Of a stretch of DNA of 64,000 nt, positions 11,083-20,887 are shown piece after piece. Origin of the DNA: Planomicrobium sp. YIM 101495. GTDB taxonomy: Bacteria; Bacillota; Bacilli; Bacillales_A; Planococcaceae. Under the pieces are notes generated by a model. That model was not told the origin of the DNA, searched no databases, and saw only the letters and a list, made by a program, of their open reading frames with translations. Numbering within the stretch: position 1 is the first letter of the stretch; every line of letters begins with the position of its first letter. The position numbers and the translations under genes are program-made. The DNA lies in NCBI RefSeq assembly GCF_009707665.1, contig NZ_WLZW01000001.1:1488001-1552000 (forward strand). The letters are read 5' to 3'.

Positions 11083-11508
11083 TTACAACTTGTCGATTAC
11101 TTTCGCGATCAGCTCGTCCAATTCTCTATACGTCTGTTGGTATGTGGGTAAGTCGCCGCCATAAGGGTCTTGGACGTCTCCGTCTTCCTCTTCCGCAAAC
11201 TCCTTCAGCGTGAAAATCTTCTCAGCAGCTTCCGGATAGTCGACCACGAGCCGCTCTTTATGCGCGTCCGTCATCGTCAGCACAAGGCTCGACCAGCTGA
11301 TGAAGTCGTCTTCAAGTGGTCTCGAAGTATGCTCGCTCGAAATCCCTTCAGACGTCAGGACGGCTGCTGCGTGTTCCGACATCGGAGCTTCCCCCGCAAA
11401 AATACCTGTCGATTGCACTTCAACGCCGGGAATGTTTTTAGCTTTCAAAATCGCCTCTGCCATCGGACTTCTACATGTGTTGCCCGTACATACAAAAAGA
11501 ATCTTCAT
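11083..11508 (-). CDS. ywlE: Protein arginine phosphatase (low-molecular-weight PTP fold)
   Basis: Belongs to the LMW protein-tyrosine phosphatase fold. The 141-residue protein starts MKILFVCTGNTCRSPMAE: the P-loop cysteine is residue 7 and residue 11 is threonine, the feature that in B. subtilis YwlE confers specificity for phosphoarginine over phosphotyrosine. The general-acid aspartate lies in the C-terminal motif VQDPYGGD. In Bacillus YwlE opposes McsB-driven arginine phosphorylation in protein quality control. It follows tsaC by 12 bp. Confidence 0.92.
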   Translation of the reverse strand: MKILFVCTGNTCRSPMAEAILKAKNIPGVEVQSTGIFAGEAPMSEHAAAVLTSEGISSEHTSRPLEDDFISWSSLVLTMTDAHKERLVVDYPEAAEKIFTLKEFAEEEDGDVQDPYGGDLPTYQQTYRELDELIAKVIDKL

Positions 11509-11520
11509 CGATTTCCCTCC

Positions 11521-12519
11521 TCAACTAAACCATTTGTGGTCGGCCGCTTTTTCCAGCCGGTTCATCAATGCCGCTTCTCCCGAAGGAACTGCCGCAAGAA
11601 TCAAGTCTACCTCCGTATCATCACACTGACGGAGCGAACGGTAAAGGGTTTCTGCCGATAATGGGAACGAATAGTCCGCTTCCGTCACTTCGCGGTCGCT
11701 GAGAAGTGCGACTTCTTTCCCTTGTGAGTGGATATAAGCGATCGCCTTATCGATCAGCGCCGGATTGTTCTCAATCATATAAACCGGAGCGTCCGGTGCG
11801 TAATGCATGTACTTCATTCCCGGTGATTTCGGTGCACCGGAGCCTGCTTCCGCTGGCAGATGGACTGTTCCGAGCACCGCTTCCAGCTGCTCCTTCGTCA
11901 CGTTGCCCGGACGAAGAATGACCGGGACATCGGTCGTCAAATCAAGCACCGTCGATTCCAAGCCGATTTCCGTCGCTCCGCCGTCTAAGATCAATCGGAT
12001 TCTTTCATCCATGTCCCGATAAACGTGTTCTGCAAGTGTCGGACTTGGCTTTCCGCTCGTATTGGCACTTGGCGCAGCAAGCGGGAATCCACAGCGCTTC
12101 AACAAGTTCAGTGCAACAGGATGGTTCGGTACGCGGACGCCGACTGTCTCCAACCCTGCTGTTACAGATGGTGCAAATGCGCCAGGGACCGCGTCGAGTA
12201 CGAGTGTCAGGGCACCCGGCCAGAACTTATCCATGCACAGCAAGGCTTTCGATGAAACATTCTGGACATACTTGAGCGCCGATTCCTTCGAATCGACGTG
12301 GACGATCAGCGGATTATCCGACGGACGGCCTTTCGCTTCGAAGATTTTGGCGACGGCTTCACTGTTCGAAGCATCGGCTCCGAGCCCGTAAACCGTCTCG
12401 GTCGGAAAGGCGACAACTTCGCCATTCCGCAACAAATCCACAGCCTGTGCATAAGTTTCTTCTTTATTCACATTTCTATCCACAAAAATAATACCTGTTT
12501 CCAATTCGAAAAACCTCAT
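11521..12519 (-). CDS. tsaC: L-threonylcarbamoyladenylate synthase (Sua5/YwlC type)
   Basis: Makes threonylcarbamoyl-AMP from threonine, bicarbonate and ATP for the t6A37 modification of ANN-reading tRNAs. The 332-residue Sua5-type protein has the YrdC/TsaC domain in the first two thirds (AFPTETVYGLGADA, KGRPSDNPLIVH, APSANTSGKPSPT) and the C-terminal Sua5 domain linked by SPGMKYMHYAPDAP. The start at 12519 lacks a strong ribosome-binding site; an internal alternative is possible. In B. subtilis the same gene, ywlC, lies next to a DnaA-box cluster, and the same arrangement appears here. Confidence 0.92.
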   Translation of the reverse strand: MRFFELETGIIFVDRNVNKEETYAQAVDLLRNGEVVAFPTETVYGLGADASNSEAVAKIFEAKGRPSDNPLIVHVDSKESALKYVQNVSSKALLCMDKFWPGALTLVLDAVPGAFAPSVTAGLETVGVRVPNHPVALNLLKRCGFPLAAPSANTSGKPSPTLAEHVYRDMDERIRLILDGGATEIGLESTVLDLTTDVPVILRPGNVTKEQLEAVLGTVHLPAEAGSGAPKSPGMKYMHYAPDAPVYMIENNPALIDKAIAYIHSQGKEVALLSDREVTEADYSFPLSAETLYRSLRQCDDTEVDLILAAVPSGEAALMNRLEKAADHKWFS

Positions 12520-12581
12520 TTCTTTGGATTTTCAGTCAATTATCCACAGTTTGTGGATGACCTTATCTGTTTTGTGAGTAA
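12434..12581. promoter_or_regulatory. DnaA-box cluster at ywlC/tsaC
   Basis: One perfect DnaA box TTATCCACA (12540-12548) faces an 8/9 box in the opposite sense (TGTGGATGA, 12552-12560), 3 bp apart. Further near-matches in 148 bp: AAATCCACA (12434-12442), TTATTCACA (12464-12472), CTATCCACA (12476-12484) and reversed TGTGAGTAA (12573-12581). B. subtilis has a DnaA-binding cluster at ywlC that, with others near the origin, titrates DnaA; conservation of position supports the same role. DnaA binding is inferred. Confidence 0.7.
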
Positions 12582-12592
12582 ATTGTGCAAAA

Positions 12593-13447
12593 TTACTGCA
12601 AAATGCAAAAAACCATTCGGTTCCGCTTGTTGATATCTTGTCTGATAAAAACGCGATCGTCCGGAAAAGCGTTCTTCAATAAGTTCTCCACAGCTTCTCC
12701 CTGCAAATGACCAATTTCCAGACCGATGAGCCCAGGTCTGTTCATAACTTCCGGCAATCCCTCCGCCAACCGTTCATATAGCGCAAGCCCTTCCCGTTCT
12801 GCGAACAACGCCATATGTGGTTCGTGATCACGGACGGTATCTGCCAGTTCCGGCGATTCGTGCAGCCCGATGTAAGGCGGATTGGACAATACCATATCCC
12901 ATTTCTCGTCCTTGATCGGCGTGAGCAAGTCCCCTTGACGGAATTTAATCGCTGCTCCAAGACGTTTTGCATTGGTCTCCGCTGTCATAAGCGCGCGTTC
13001 CGATAAATCGGTCGCCGTGACTTGTGCATCCGGCCATTCGCATTTCATCGAGACGGCGATCGCGCCGCTCCCGGTTCCGATATCGACAATCGCTGGATCC
13101 TTCTTCAATAGTGCCTTGCCCATCAACAATGCCTGCTCCACCAGTTCTTCCGTTTCAGGACGTGGAATGAGGACATCGGGATTGATGGTGAATGTGCGTC
13201 CGTAAAACTCTTCCTGGCCAGTCAAATGCTGGACCGGGACACCTTTTGCAAGCTGCTCGACATTTTCTTCGAACTGTTGCAGCTGCTCCGGACTGAGTGG
13301 GGCACGCATCGATGCGAGAAGACTTGCGTGCGACAGTCCAAGCTGTGCCTGCAGAAGCATCCGCGCAGTCGCTTCTTCTCGTCCATTCTCCGCTAAAAAA
13401 GAAGAAGCCCCGCGCAGGGCCTCAAATATTTTTTTGCTGTCAGCCAT
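12593..13447 (-). CDS. prmC: Peptide chain release factor N5-glutamine methyltransferase
   Basis: Methylates the glutamine of the GGQ motif in release factors 1 and 2, using SAM. The 284-residue protein has the SAM-binding motif [14 protein letters not shown] and the hallmark NPPY tetrapeptide (LSNPPYIG) that binds the glutamine side chain. The start overlaps the end of prfA, its substrate gene, by 8 bp, the conserved prfA-prmC pair. In B. subtilis spoIIR follows this pair; here only 73 bp separate prmC from tsaC and no spoIIR is present. Confidence 0.95.
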   Translation of the reverse strand: MADSKKIFEALRGASSFLAENGREEATARMLLQAQLGLSHASLLASMRAPLSPEQLQQFEENVEQLAKGVPVQHLTGQEEFYGRTFTINPDVLIPRPETEELVEQALLMGKALLKKDPAIVDIGTGSGAIAVSMKCEWPDAQVTATDLSERALMTAETNAKRLGAAIKFRQGDLLTPIKDEKWDMVLSNPPYIGLHESPELADTVRDHEPHMALFAEREGLALYERLAEGLPEVMNRPGLIGLEIGHLQGEAVENLLKNAFPDDRVFIRQDINKRNRMVFCILQ

Positions 13448-14513
13448 TATTGAGCTGCTCCATCCGTTCCGATTGTTCTTCCACGATCAACGCTTCGACA
13501 ACTTCTCCCATTTTCCCTTGGAGAATCTGGTCGAGCTTCTGAATCGTCAAACCGATGCGGTGGTCGGTGACGCGGTTTTGGGGGAAGTTGTACGTACGGA
13601 TCCGTTCAGAACGGTCGCCCGTGCCGACAGCAGATTTGCGGACTGCATCGTATTCTGCACGTGCTTCTTGCTGGAATTTATCATAAACGCGGGCACGTAA
13701 TACTTTCATCGCGCTTTCCTTGTTCTTGATCTGTGATTTTTCATCCTGACATGTAACGACTGTATTCGTCGGCAAGTGCGTCAGTCGGACTGCGGACATC
13801 GTCGTGTTGACCGATTGCCCTCCAGCACCTGAAGACGCGTACGTATCGACACGGATTTCGTGGTCATAGATCTCGACTTCGACTTCTTCCGCCTCCGCCA
13901 AACAAGCGACCGTCGCTGTCGACGTATGGATGCGTCCGCCCGATTCCGTTTCCGGTACGCGCTGCACGCGATGTGCGCCGTTCTCGTACTTCAGTTTGGA
14001 ATAGGCGCCTTTACCGGTAATCATGAAGACAATTTCTTTGAAGCCACCAAGCTCGGTCGGTGAGGAATCCATAATCTTCACTTTCCAGCCATTGGACTCG
14101 GCGAAACGGCTGTACATCCGGAATAGGTCTCCAGCGAATAGTGCCGCTTCGTCTCCTCCAGCTGCCCCGCGCACTTCCATGATGACGTTCTTGTCGTCGT
14201 TCGGGTCTTTCGGAATGAGCAAGATGTGCAGATGCTCTTCGATTGCAGCGAGCGCATTTTCAAGTTCTGCCACTTCCTCTTTGACCATCTCGCGCATATC
14301 GGCATCCAATTTGTCATCGAACATCAGTTTTGCGTCAGCGAGTTGTGAGTTGACGTCCTTGTATTCACGGTAGGCATCCACCGTTTCCTGGATGTCGGAT
14401 TGTTCTTTGGAGTATTCGCGGAGCTTGTTCGAATCTTGGACGATTTCGGGATCGCTCAGGAGTTCGTTCAGCCGCTCGTAGCGGTCTTCCACCGCCTGTA
14501 ATCGATCGAACAT
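13440..14513 (-). CDS. prfA: Peptide chain release factor 1
   Basis: Recognises UAA and UAG and triggers peptide release. The 357-residue protein has the PxT codon-recognition tripeptide (VPETES), the GGQ catalytic motif ([11 protein letters not shown]) and the usual C-terminal domain. The ATG at 14513 ([12 protein letters not shown]) is chosen over an in-frame ATG at 14594 because GAGGTGA precedes it and it matches the family start; the longer form would run into the P2 repeat. Cotranscribed with prmC. Confidence 0.97.
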   Translation of the reverse strand: MFDRLQAVEDRYERLNELLSDPEIVQDSNKLREYSKEQSDIQETVDAYREYKDVNSQLADAKLMFDDKLDADMREMVKEEVAELENALAAIEEHLHILLIPKDPNDDKNVIMEVRGAAGGDEAALFAGDLFRMYSRFAESNGWKVKIMDSSPTELGGFKEIVFMITGKGAYSKLKYENGAHRVQRVPETESGGRIHTSTATVACLAEAEEVEVEIYDHEIRVDTYASSGAGGQSVNTTMSAVRLTHLPTNTVVTCQDEKSQIKNKESAMKVLRARVYDKFQQEARAEYDAVRKSAVGTGDRSERIRTYNFPQNRVTDHRIGLTIQKLDQILQGKMGEVVEALIVEEQSERMEQLNNG

Positions 14514-14557
14514 TTGGTTCACCTCTATTTTGTTTGTTATGGATTGATGTTTTGCCA

Positions 14558-14684
14558 GATATTCCGCAAAACATTTCCGTACCGCGGTGCTCATGCCGAA
14601 CTAACCCGCCCTCACTGCCTGAGGCCGGGTGGATTTCGTCAAATCGCTCATTACCACAGGCACTCGAATGTTTTGCTCCATATC
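14558..14684. repeat. family P palindromic element, copy P2
   Basis: A 127-bp element between tdk and prfA with ends GATATTCCGCAAAACATT and AATGTTTTGCTCCATATC, which are inverted repeats of each other and match the ends of P1, P3 and P4. The core differs from P1/P4 but shares a GGATTTCG...TCGCT...CCAC pattern. It lies just upstream of the prfA ribosome-binding site. Confidence 0.8.
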
Positions 14685-14764
14685 TTCATTTGCATCAAAA
14701 ATAGTCGGCAGTATTTAGATTGATTCTCTCGAGGAGTGATTCACCTAAGTATGATCTTTCAGTT

Positions 14765-15364
14765 TTAGATTTGTTCTGTCACGGTGGCGCCTGCTGGTAC
14801 TTCGTGGTGGTGGCGGCAGCGTGGTTCGTATGCTTCCGATGCACCGACGAGGATGGTCGGGTCTTCTTCGCCAGCCGGCTTGCCGTCGATGAGACGTTGC
14901 GTGCGACTTGCCGGTGATCCACAGACGGTGCAGACGGCCTGCAGTTTCGTGATTTGTTCAGCGATGGATAAGAGATCCGGCATTGGACCGAATGGACGGC
15001 CACGGAAGTCTTGGTCAAGTCCTGCGACGATGACACGGAATCCGTGATTCGCTAATTTCTGGACATTGTCGATGATGGCGCCGTCGAAAAATTGTGCTTC
15101 GTCGATCGCGATGACATCGAAATCGTCATTGATGAATTCCCATAGTTGGTCGGAATGACCGATCGGTAAGGCAATGACTGTGGTGCCATTATGTGAGACG
15201 ACCGCTTCTTTACTGTAGCGATCATCGATTTTCGGTTTGAATACGGCAATTTTCTGTTTGGCGAATTGTGAGCGGCGGACGCGACGGATCAATTCTTCGG
15301 ACTTGCCGGAGAACATACTGCCACAGATGACTTCCACCCATCCGGTTTGTTTCATTACGTACAT
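14765..15364 (-). CDS. tdk: Thymidine kinase
   Basis: Phosphorylates thymidine to dTMP (nucleoside salvage). The 199-residue type-II enzyme has the P-loop [10 protein letters not shown], the Walker-B-like motif IDEAQFFD, the lasso region [17 protein letters not shown] and zinc-binding cysteines (CTVC and the C of PRCRHHHE). The ATG at 15364 (MYVMKQTGW) has AAAGGGG at good spacing and matches B. subtilis; an ATG at 15382 does not. It lies between rpmE and prfA as in B. subtilis. Confidence 0.96.
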   Translation of the reverse strand: MYVMKQTGWVEVICGSMFSGKSEELIRRVRRSQFAKQKIAVFKPKIDDRYSKEAVVSHNGTTVIALPIGHSDQLWEFINDDFDVIAIDEAQFFDGAIIDNVQKLANHGFRVIVAGLDQDFRGRPFGPMPDLLSIAEQITKLQAVCTVCGSPASRTQRLIDGKPAGEEDPTILVGASEAYEPRCRHHHEVPAGATVTEQI

Positions 15365-15517
15365 GGTCGAGACCCCTTTCAAACACTTTCTACTATGTTA
15401 TCATACCCAAAAACCGGAGACATTACTTCCTTCAAGAAAAAAAGGATTCGTTGCAACTTCGATAGTGCGAAGCGCGTTTCCTCCATCCGATTTCTCAAAA
15501 AAAGCATGATTCAGGCA

Positions 15518-15554
15518 ATAAAAAACCTGCCTTGGCGTTTGTGCGCAAGGCAGG
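15518..15554 (-). terminator. intrinsic terminator of rpmE
   Basis: On the minus strand CCTGCCTTGCG and CGCCAAGGCAGG (15526-15554) form a stem with a short loop, followed by TTTTTTATT. Confidence 0.9.
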
Positions 15555-15567
15555 CATAAAAGTCTGC

Positions 15568-15783
15568 TTATTCGTTGATTTCTTCTTTGAGGCCATATTT
15601 CTTGTTGAAACGGTCTACGCGGCCATCTGCTGAAGCGAACTTCTGACGTCCTGTGTAGAATGGGTGGCACTCTGAGCAAAGCTCAACGCTGATGTTTTCT
15701 TTTACAGAACCTGTTTCGAAAGTGTTCCCGCATGAGCAAGTAACTGTCGCAACTTTGTATTCTGGGTGAATTCCTGTTTTCAT
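15568..15783 (-). CDS. rpmE: 50S ribosomal protein L31 (zinc-binding form)
   Basis: 71-residue bacterial L31 starting [11 protein letters not shown]. It is the C-plus type: the zinc-binding cysteines occur in TCSCGNTF and [10 protein letters not shown]. In Bacillus the zinc-free paralogue replaces this form during zinc limitation; that paralogue is not in the window. AGGAGGA-type ribosome-binding site. It lies between rho and tdk and is followed by a strong terminator. The leader holds a hairpin described separately. Confidence 0.97.
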   Translation of the reverse strand: MKTGIHPEYKVATVTCSCGNTFETGSVKENISVELCSECHPFYTGRQKFASADGRVDRFNKKYGLKEEINE

Positions 15784-15839
15784 GTTATTTTCTCCTCCCG
15801 CCCTGAACCATCTGGAACAGAGTTATATAATCTATTTTG

Positions 15840-15882
15840 TCTATTGCCTTACATGGCGTCTGGTGGCCATATATGCAATAGA
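15840..15882 (-). promoter_or_regulatory. rpmE leader hairpin, candidate L31 autoregulatory leader
   Basis: In the 153-bp gap between rho and rpmE, TCTATTGC and GCAATAGA (15840-15847 and 15875-15882) form an 8-bp perfect stem enclosing an ATGGC/GCCAT inner stem. Firmicutes rpmE genes are known to carry a structured leader that binds L31 (L31-Firmicutes motif). Whether this hairpin is that motif cannot be decided by eye. Confidence 0.4.
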
Positions 15883-15936
15883 TCTTAGTAATCTCACTCA
15901 ACTATCATAACAAAAATCATAGGGCATTTCAAGCAT

Positions 15937-17220
15937 TTAGATCATCTTTTTGTTGCTGCGGTGTGCCTGCATTTCAGCGTTCAACTTCTCAAAAAACTCT
16001 TCGTTCGATTTGCTCTGCTTGATTTTCTTCAAGAAGCGCTCGCCGAAGTCATGGGAATCTGAGAACGTCTTACGCAACATCCACAATTTCTCCAGCTGAT
16101 CCGGAGAGACGAGCAATTCTTCTTTCCGCGTGCCCGAGCGGCGGATATCAAGCGCCGGGAAGATCCGGCGTTCTGCCAGGCTGCGGTCGAGGTGAAGCTC
16201 CATGTTCCCGGTCCCTTTGAACTCTTCGTAAATGACTTCGTCCATCCGTGAGCCCGTATCGACAAGTGCAGTCGCAAGAATCGTCAAGCTTCCACCTTCC
16301 TCGATGTTACGCGCTGCCCCGAAGAACCGTTTCGGTCTGTGGAAAGCCGCCGGGTCGATCCCGCCGGACAATGTACGGCCGCTTGGCGGAATGACCAAGT
16401 TGTACGCCCGTGCCAGACGCGTGATCGAGTCCATCAAAATAACGACGTCCCGCTTATGTTCGACGAGACGCATGGCGCGCTCGAGTACTAGCTCCGCTAC
16501 TTTCACGTGGTTCTCCGGCACTTCGTCGAACGTAGAAGAAACAACGTCCGCGTTCACTGAGCGCTCGATATCAGTCACTTCTTCCGGACGTTCGTCGATC
16601 AAAAGCACAATCAATTCCGCTTCCGGGTGGTTCGTCGTGATCGAGTTCGCAATTTCCTTCAACAGCATCGTCTTCCCTGCTTTCGGCGGAGCGACGATCA
16701 TGCCTCGCTGGCCGAAGCCGACTGGCGCAACCAAATCCATGATGCGTGCTGACAACTGATCTGGTCCGTTCTCAAGGCGGATGTGGCGATCGGGATACAA
16801 TGGCGTGAGTGCCGGGAAATGCACTCGCTCTTTTGCCACTTCCGGGTCTTCGCCGTTCACTGCGTCCACTTGCAGCAAGCCGAAGTAACGCTCGTTCTCT
16901 TTCGGTGGACGTACTTTCCCGGAAACTTTATCACCGTTTCTCAAGTCGAAGCGGCGGATTTGTGACGCGGAAATATAGATGTCCTGTGAGCTCGGCGAGT
17001 AGTTGATCGGACGCAAGAAGCCGAAGCCTTCCGACTGGATGATTTCAAGGACGCCTTCCATGAAGAAGAAGCCTTCCTGTTCTGCGCGTGTTTTCAAGAT
17101 CGCGAAGATCAGTTCTTTTTTCGACAGTTTGCTGTAATTGGCCAGCTTGTATTCCTTGGCCAGGTTGTATAGGTCTTTCAGCGTCATGTTTTCAAGTGCT
17201 GAAATTGTGATTGTTGTCAT
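15937..17220 (-). CDS. rho: Transcription termination factor Rho
   Basis: RNA-dependent ATPase that releases RNA polymerase at Rho-dependent terminators. The 427-residue protein has the N-terminal Rho_N region ([24 protein letters not shown] in part), the RNA-binding cold-shock-like domain ([14 protein letters not shown]), Walker [12 protein letters not shown] and Walker [10 protein letters not shown]. The order rho-rpmE-tdk is conserved with B. subtilis. The upstream gap to glpX is 542 bp and contains two family P elements. Confidence 0.98.
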   Translation of the reverse strand: MTTITISALENMTLKDLYNLAKEYKLANYSKLSKKELIFAILKTRAEQEGFFFMEGVLEIIQSEGFGFLRPINYSPSSQDIYISASQIRRFDLRNGDKVSGKVRPPKENERYFGLLQVDAVNGEDPEVAKERVHFPALTPLYPDRHIRLENGPDQLSARIMDLVAPVGFGQRGMIVAPPKAGKTMLLKEIANSITTNHPEAELIVLLIDERPEEVTDIERSVNADVVSSTFDEVPENHVKVAELVLERAMRLVEHKRDVVILMDSITRLARAYNLVIPPSGRTLSGGIDPAAFHRPKRFFGAARNIEEGGSLTILATALVDTGSRMDEVIYEEFKGTGNMELHLDRSLAERRIFPALDIRRSGTRKEELLVSPDQLEKLWMLRKTFSDSHDFGERFLKKIKQSKSNEEFFEKLNAEMQAHRSNKKMI

Positions 17221-17294
17221 TCGTTGGACACCACTCTTATCTTATTATTTGGGAAAAATTTTGTTGGGTGGGATTGTGATGATAAGGTATTTGA

Positions 17295-17395
17295 GATACT
17301 CCGTAAAAAAAGCTTCGTTACAGCGTCCCGGTGCTCCTGCATCGCTCACTGCTTCGCTTAGTCCCGCATGTAACTTCGCTTTTTTACTCCATATC
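17295..17395. repeat. family P palindromic element, copy P3
   Basis: A shorter, 101-bp member. Ends GATACTCCGTAAAAAAAGC and GCTTTTTTACTCCATATC are inverted repeats; the palindrome continues inward as CGTTAC/GTAAC. The core is unlike P1/P4. The homology with P1 continues past the right end, with a shared TTGTTGGTGA (5596-5605 and 17408-17417). Confidence 0.8.
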
Positions 17396-17499
17396 TCTAC
17401 TTCGTTGTTGGTGATCCATACTATTAAGTACCACCATCCTACTCAGAAAAGCGACGGAAGACAACACTAACTACCATTATTCACATTCAATAGTCATAA

Positions 17500-17627
17500 G
17501 ATATGGAGTAAAATGGCGAAGACTCTAGTGGCTTTAGCGAAGTGTCGAAATCCAATCGGACCAGGGAAGCGGGGACGATTTAGTTCGGCGCGAGCCCGCT
17601 AGACGCGGAGCCATTTTACGGAGTATC
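17500..17627. repeat. family P palindromic element, copy P4
   Basis: A 128-bp element in inverse orientation to P1 and highly similar to it over the full length. Terminal inverted repeats are GATATGGAGTAAAATGGC and GCCATTTTACGGAGTATC, extended by imperfect pairing of the CTAGTGG and CCCGCTAG regions. It lies 104 bp from P3 in the rho-glpX gap. Confidence 0.85.
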
Positions 17628-17724
17628 TGTCTGTACTATTCAATCCATACCACTCCAACTTATCTTCAAAGTATTTTCACGGGGATCATTTCTTGCATGA
17701 TATTGGAAAGATCGGGTAAGAAGG

Positions 17725-17748
17725 AGCCCGACAAAGTTGCCGGACTCG
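17725..17748 (-). terminator. probable terminator of glpX
   Basis: On the minus strand GAGTCCGGC pairs with GTCGGGCTC (9 bp including two G-T wobbles) around a 6-base loop, followed by a T-rich CTTCTT tail. The weak T-tract lowers confidence. Confidence 0.6.
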
Positions 17749-17762
17749 TTATAGAGAAGAGA

Positions 17763-18728
17763 TTATTCGTTCATGACCAGGTTCGGCTTTTTCTGGAGAC
17801 TGTGACGCCCTTCGATAAAGCGGACTGTGCCGGATTTCGCACGCATAACCAAAGAATGGCTTTCTGCAAATGCGCCTTTCAGTTGGACACCGCGTAGCAA
17901 TTCGCCGTCTGTCACGCCCGTTGCAGCGAAGATTGCGTCGTCTCCTTTGACGAGGTCGTCCATTTTCAAGACTTTGTCGACGTCGATGCCCATGTCAAGG
18001 CAGCGTTTTCGTTCTTCGTCGTTTTGTGGAACGAGTCTGCCTTGGATTTCGCCTCCGAGGCATTTCAAACCGACTGCAGCGATGACGCCTTCTGGTGCGC
18101 CGCCTCTGCCGAAGAGGATGTCGACGCCAGTTTCGTCGAATGCTGTGTTGATCGCTCCGGCAACGTCGCCGTCTGTGATCAGCTTGATGCGTGCGCCTGC
18201 TTCGCGGATTTGGCGAATGATGTCGTGGTGACGCTCGCGGTCCAGCAATGTCGCAACGACGTCTTCAATGTTTTTGTTTTTCGCTTTTGCGACAGCGCGT
18301 AAGTTGTCGATGACCGGTGCGTCGATGTCGATTTTACCGACAGATTCCGGCCCGACCGCGATTTTGTCCATGAACATATCCGGTGCGTGCAGCAAGTTGC
18401 CACGGTCAGCAATCGCCAGGACCGCCAGTGCATTCCAGCCGCCCGCAGCGACGATGTTCGTGCCTTCGAGCGGGTCGACTGCGACGTCCACTTCCGGACC
18501 GATACCTGTTCCGAGCTCCTCCCCGATGTATAACATCGGTGCTTCGTCCAGCTCGCCTTCACCGATCACGACGACACCTCGCATTGGAATCGTGTCAAAT
18601 ACCGTTCTCATTGCAGTTGTTGCTGCATCATCGGCTTCATTCTTCAGTCCGCGGCCCATCCATTTGGATGAAGCGATCGCAGCAGCCTCTGTAATCCGCA
18701 CCAATTCCATTGATAAACTTCGTTCCAT
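17763..18728 (-). CDS. glpX: Fructose-1,6-bisphosphatase, class II
   Basis: Gluconeogenic phosphatase of the Li+-sensitive family. The 321-residue protein has the metal-binding motifs GEGELDEAP and DPLEGTN and the GRGGAPEGV loop. The ATG at 18728 ([16 protein letters not shown]) has AGGAGG 9 bases upstream and matches B. subtilis GlpX; an in-frame ATG at 18752 has no such site. Neighbours murA2 and rho match the B. subtilis ywjI locus. A promoter is proposed at 18819-18847. Confidence 0.96.
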   Translation of the reverse strand: MERSLSMELVRITEAAAIASSKWMGRGLKNEADDAATTAMRTVFDTIPMRGVVVIGEGELDEAPMLYIGEELGTGIGPEVDVAVDPLEGTNIVAAGGWNALAVLAIADRGNLLHAPDMFMDKIAVGPESVGKIDIDAPVIDNLRAVAKAKNKNIEDVVATLLDRERHHDIIRQIREAGARIKLITDGDVAGAINTAFDETGVDILFGRGGAPEGVIAAVGLKCLGGEIQGRLVPQNDEERKRCLDMGIDVDKVLKMDDLVKGDDAIFAATGVTDGELLRGVQLKGAFAESHSLVMRAKSGTVRFIEGRHSLQKKPNLVMNE

Positions 18729-18818
18729 GATCCAGTTCCTCCTGCTCGTCATTCGTTTCTACAAACTTTATTGTAGCACAACTGAATCGCTAACTTTTCT
18801 ACTAAAATAAACCCTCTT

Positions 18819-18847
18819 ATTATACAAAGCAGCTTCGACTTCCGCAA
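18819..18847 (-). promoter_or_regulatory. sigma-A-type promoter upstream of glpX
   Basis: On the minus strand TTGCGG (18842-18847), 17-bp spacer, TATAAT (18819-18824). The -10 is perfect; the -35 matches consensus in three positions. It lies about 90 bp upstream of the glpX start. Confidence 0.6.
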
Positions 18848-18918
18848 GCCAGCACTGAGCCGACCTGCAGAAATTTCCGCTGCCTTAAGGTTCTTCTATA
18901 AATCTATTGTTATTCTTT

Positions 18919-20217
18919 TTACTTTGCGTTGTTGTCTGCCGCTTCTTGGATGCTCGCGACGGGATCAATCGTCTCTCTGCGGATGTCCGCGCCGAGTCCG
19001 TTCAATTTATCGATCAACTGGGAGTAACCTCGTTCGATGTGATAAATTTCACGTACTTCCGTTTCGCCTTCCGCAAGCAGTCCAGCGATGACAAGTGCAG
19101 CGCCGGCACGCAAGTCAGAAGCAACGACAGTCGCTGCTGTGAGCGGTGTCGGTCCTGTTACGATTGCTGCACGTCCTTCGACACGGCCACTCGCGTTCAT
19201 GCGGCGGAGTTCGTCGATGTGCTTGAATCGTGCAGAATAAATCGTGTCCGTGATCATTGACGAGCCTTTCGCCTGTGTCATAAGCACAGAGAATGGTTGC
19301 TGCAGATCGGTCGGGAAACCTGGGTAAACCAAGGTTTTCACATCAATTGCCGTCAAGTTTTCGGCGCGTGGAATGTAGATTGATTCCTCGCCTTCCTCAA
19401 CTTTGACGCCCATTTCGCGGAGTTTCGCTGTTAAAGCTTCCATGTGGAAAGGAATGACGTTATCGACTGTGACACCATCGCCGATAGCAGCTGCCATGAT
19501 CATGAATGTCCCCGCTTCGATGCGGTCCGGAATGATAGTATGCTTCGTCCCGCTAAGTTCCTCTACACCGTCGATACGGATAACATTCGTACCCGCACCT
19601 TTAATTTTCGCACCCATGTTCGTAAGCAACGTTGCGACATCGATGATTTCCGGCTCTTTCGCCGCGTTCTCGATGACAGTCTGTCCTTTTGCAAGAACCG
19701 CTGCAAGCATGATGTTAATCGTAGCCCCGACACTGACGACATCCAAATAAATCTTCGCGCCGCGCAGTTCATCGGCACGCAAATAAATCGCGCCGTGTTC
19801 GTTCGTCACTTTCGCACCAAGTGCTTCGAATCCTTTGATGTGCTGGTCGATCGGACGTGGCCCTAGGAAACAGCCCCCCGGCAAGCCGATTGCTGCATGC
19901 TTAAAACGGCCGAGCATCGCCCCCATCATATAGTAGGACGCGCGCAGCTTTTTCACGTTGCCGTTCGGCAGTGGCATGTCTGTCATGTTCGTCGGGTCGA
20001 TGTGCATCGTCCCGTCTTCGATCGACACTGTGCCACCGATTTCTTCCAAAATGCTCTTCAGTGTATTGACGTCAGAAATGTTCGGCAGGCCTTCGATTGC
20101 CACTGGTGAATTCGCCAAGATGGATGCCGGGATCAGTGCAACTGCACTGTTCTTCGCACCGTTTACCTTGATTGTACCGGAGAGTCGTTTGCCGCCTTTA
20201 ATTTTGTATACGTCCAT
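18919..20217 (-). CDS. murA: UDP-N-acetylglucosamine 1-carboxyvinyltransferase (MurA2/MurZ)
   Basis: First committed step of peptidoglycan synthesis, transferring enolpyruvate from PEP to UDP-GlcNAc; target of fosfomycin. The 432-residue protein has the substrate lysine in VNGAKNSA and the active-site cysteine in [13 protein letters not shown]. Firmicutes usually have two copies; the position next to fsa marks this as the second paralogue (murAB/murZ). The ATG at 20217 has AAGGAG 8 bases upstream and lies 17 bp from the end of fsa; an in-frame ATG at 20268 would overlap fsa. Confidence 0.95.
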   Translation of the reverse strand: MDVYKIKGGKRLSGTIKVNGAKNSAVALIPASILANSPVAIEGLPNISDVNTLKSILEEIGGTVSIEDGTMHIDPTNMTDMPLPNGNVKKLRASYYMMGAMLGRFKHAAIGLPGGCFLGPRPIDQHIKGFEALGAKVTNEHGAIYLRADELRGAKIYLDVVSVGATINIMLAAVLAKGQTVIENAAKEPEIIDVATLLTNMGAKIKGAGTNVIRIDGVEELSGTKHTIIPDRIEAGTFMIMAAAIGDGVTVDNVIPFHMEALTAKLREMGVKVEEGEESIYIPRAENLTAIDVKTLVYPGFPTDLQQPFSVLMTQAKGSSMITDTIYSARFKHIDELRRMNASGRVEGRAAIVTGPTPLTAATVVASDLRAGAALVIAGLLAEGETEVREIYHIERGYSQLIDKLNGLGADIRRETIDPVASIQEAADNNAK

Positions 20218-20233
20218 AGCGTTTACTCCTTTT

Positions 20234-20887
20234 TCAGCCTTCAACCGAGCGTTTTTCCCAGTCAGCAAGGAAGGCTTCGATTCCTTTGTCAGTCAGCGGG
20301 TGCTTGAACATTTGCTCCATTACTTTCATCGGCATTGTCCCGATGTGTGCGCCCGCAAGTGCAGAATCCGTTACGTGTTGCGGGTGACGGATCGATGCTG
20401 CAATGATTTCCGTTTCGATTCCATGGATGTCGAAGATTGCTGAAATCGATGCGATCAATTCAATTCCGTTGTGGCCAATGTCATCAAGACGACCAAGGAA
20501 TGGAGATACGTAAGATGCGCCTGCACGTGCTGCAAGAAGCGCCTGGTTCGCACTGAAGATCAATGTGACGTTGACTTTCTTGCCTTCGCTCGCCAAAACC
20601 GAACAAGCTTTCAAGCCGTCCGGTGTCATCGGCAATTTCACCGTGATGTTCGGTGCAAGTGCTGCCAATTCGCGTCCTTCTTTGATCATGCCTTCTGCAT
20701 CCAGTGCGATAACTTCTCCACTGATGGATCCGTCAACAAGCGCCGCGATTTCTTTCAGGCGGTCGTGGAACGAGACGTTCTTTTCTTTAGCTACGAGTGA
20801 TGGGTTCGTTGTCACTCCTGATAGGATGCCCCATGCGTGTGCTTCTTTAATTTCTTCGAAGTTCGCTGTATCGATGAAAAATTTCAT
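20234..20887 (-). CDS. fsa: Fructose-6-phosphate aldolase / transaldolase-like protein
   Basis: 217-residue TalC/Fsa-type class I aldolase (B. subtilis YwjH). It has the start [13 protein letters not shown], the [13 protein letters not shown] motif and the Schiff-base lysine in NITVKLPMT. Members are either transaldolase or fructose-6-phosphate aldolase; the sequence alone does not decide. In B. subtilis fbaA lies between spo0F and this gene; here there is no fbaA in the 138-bp gap. Confidence 0.9.
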   Translation of the reverse strand: MKFFIDTANFEEIKEAHAWGILSGVTTNPSLVAKEKNVSFHDRLKEIAALVDGSISGEVIALDAEGMIKEGRELAALAPNITVKLPMTPDGLKACSVLASEGKKVNVTLIFSANQALLAARAGASYVSPFLGRLDDIGHNGIELIASISAIFDIHGIETEIIAASIRHPQHVTDSALAGAHIGTMPMKVMEQMFKHPLTDKGIEAFLADWEKRSVEG

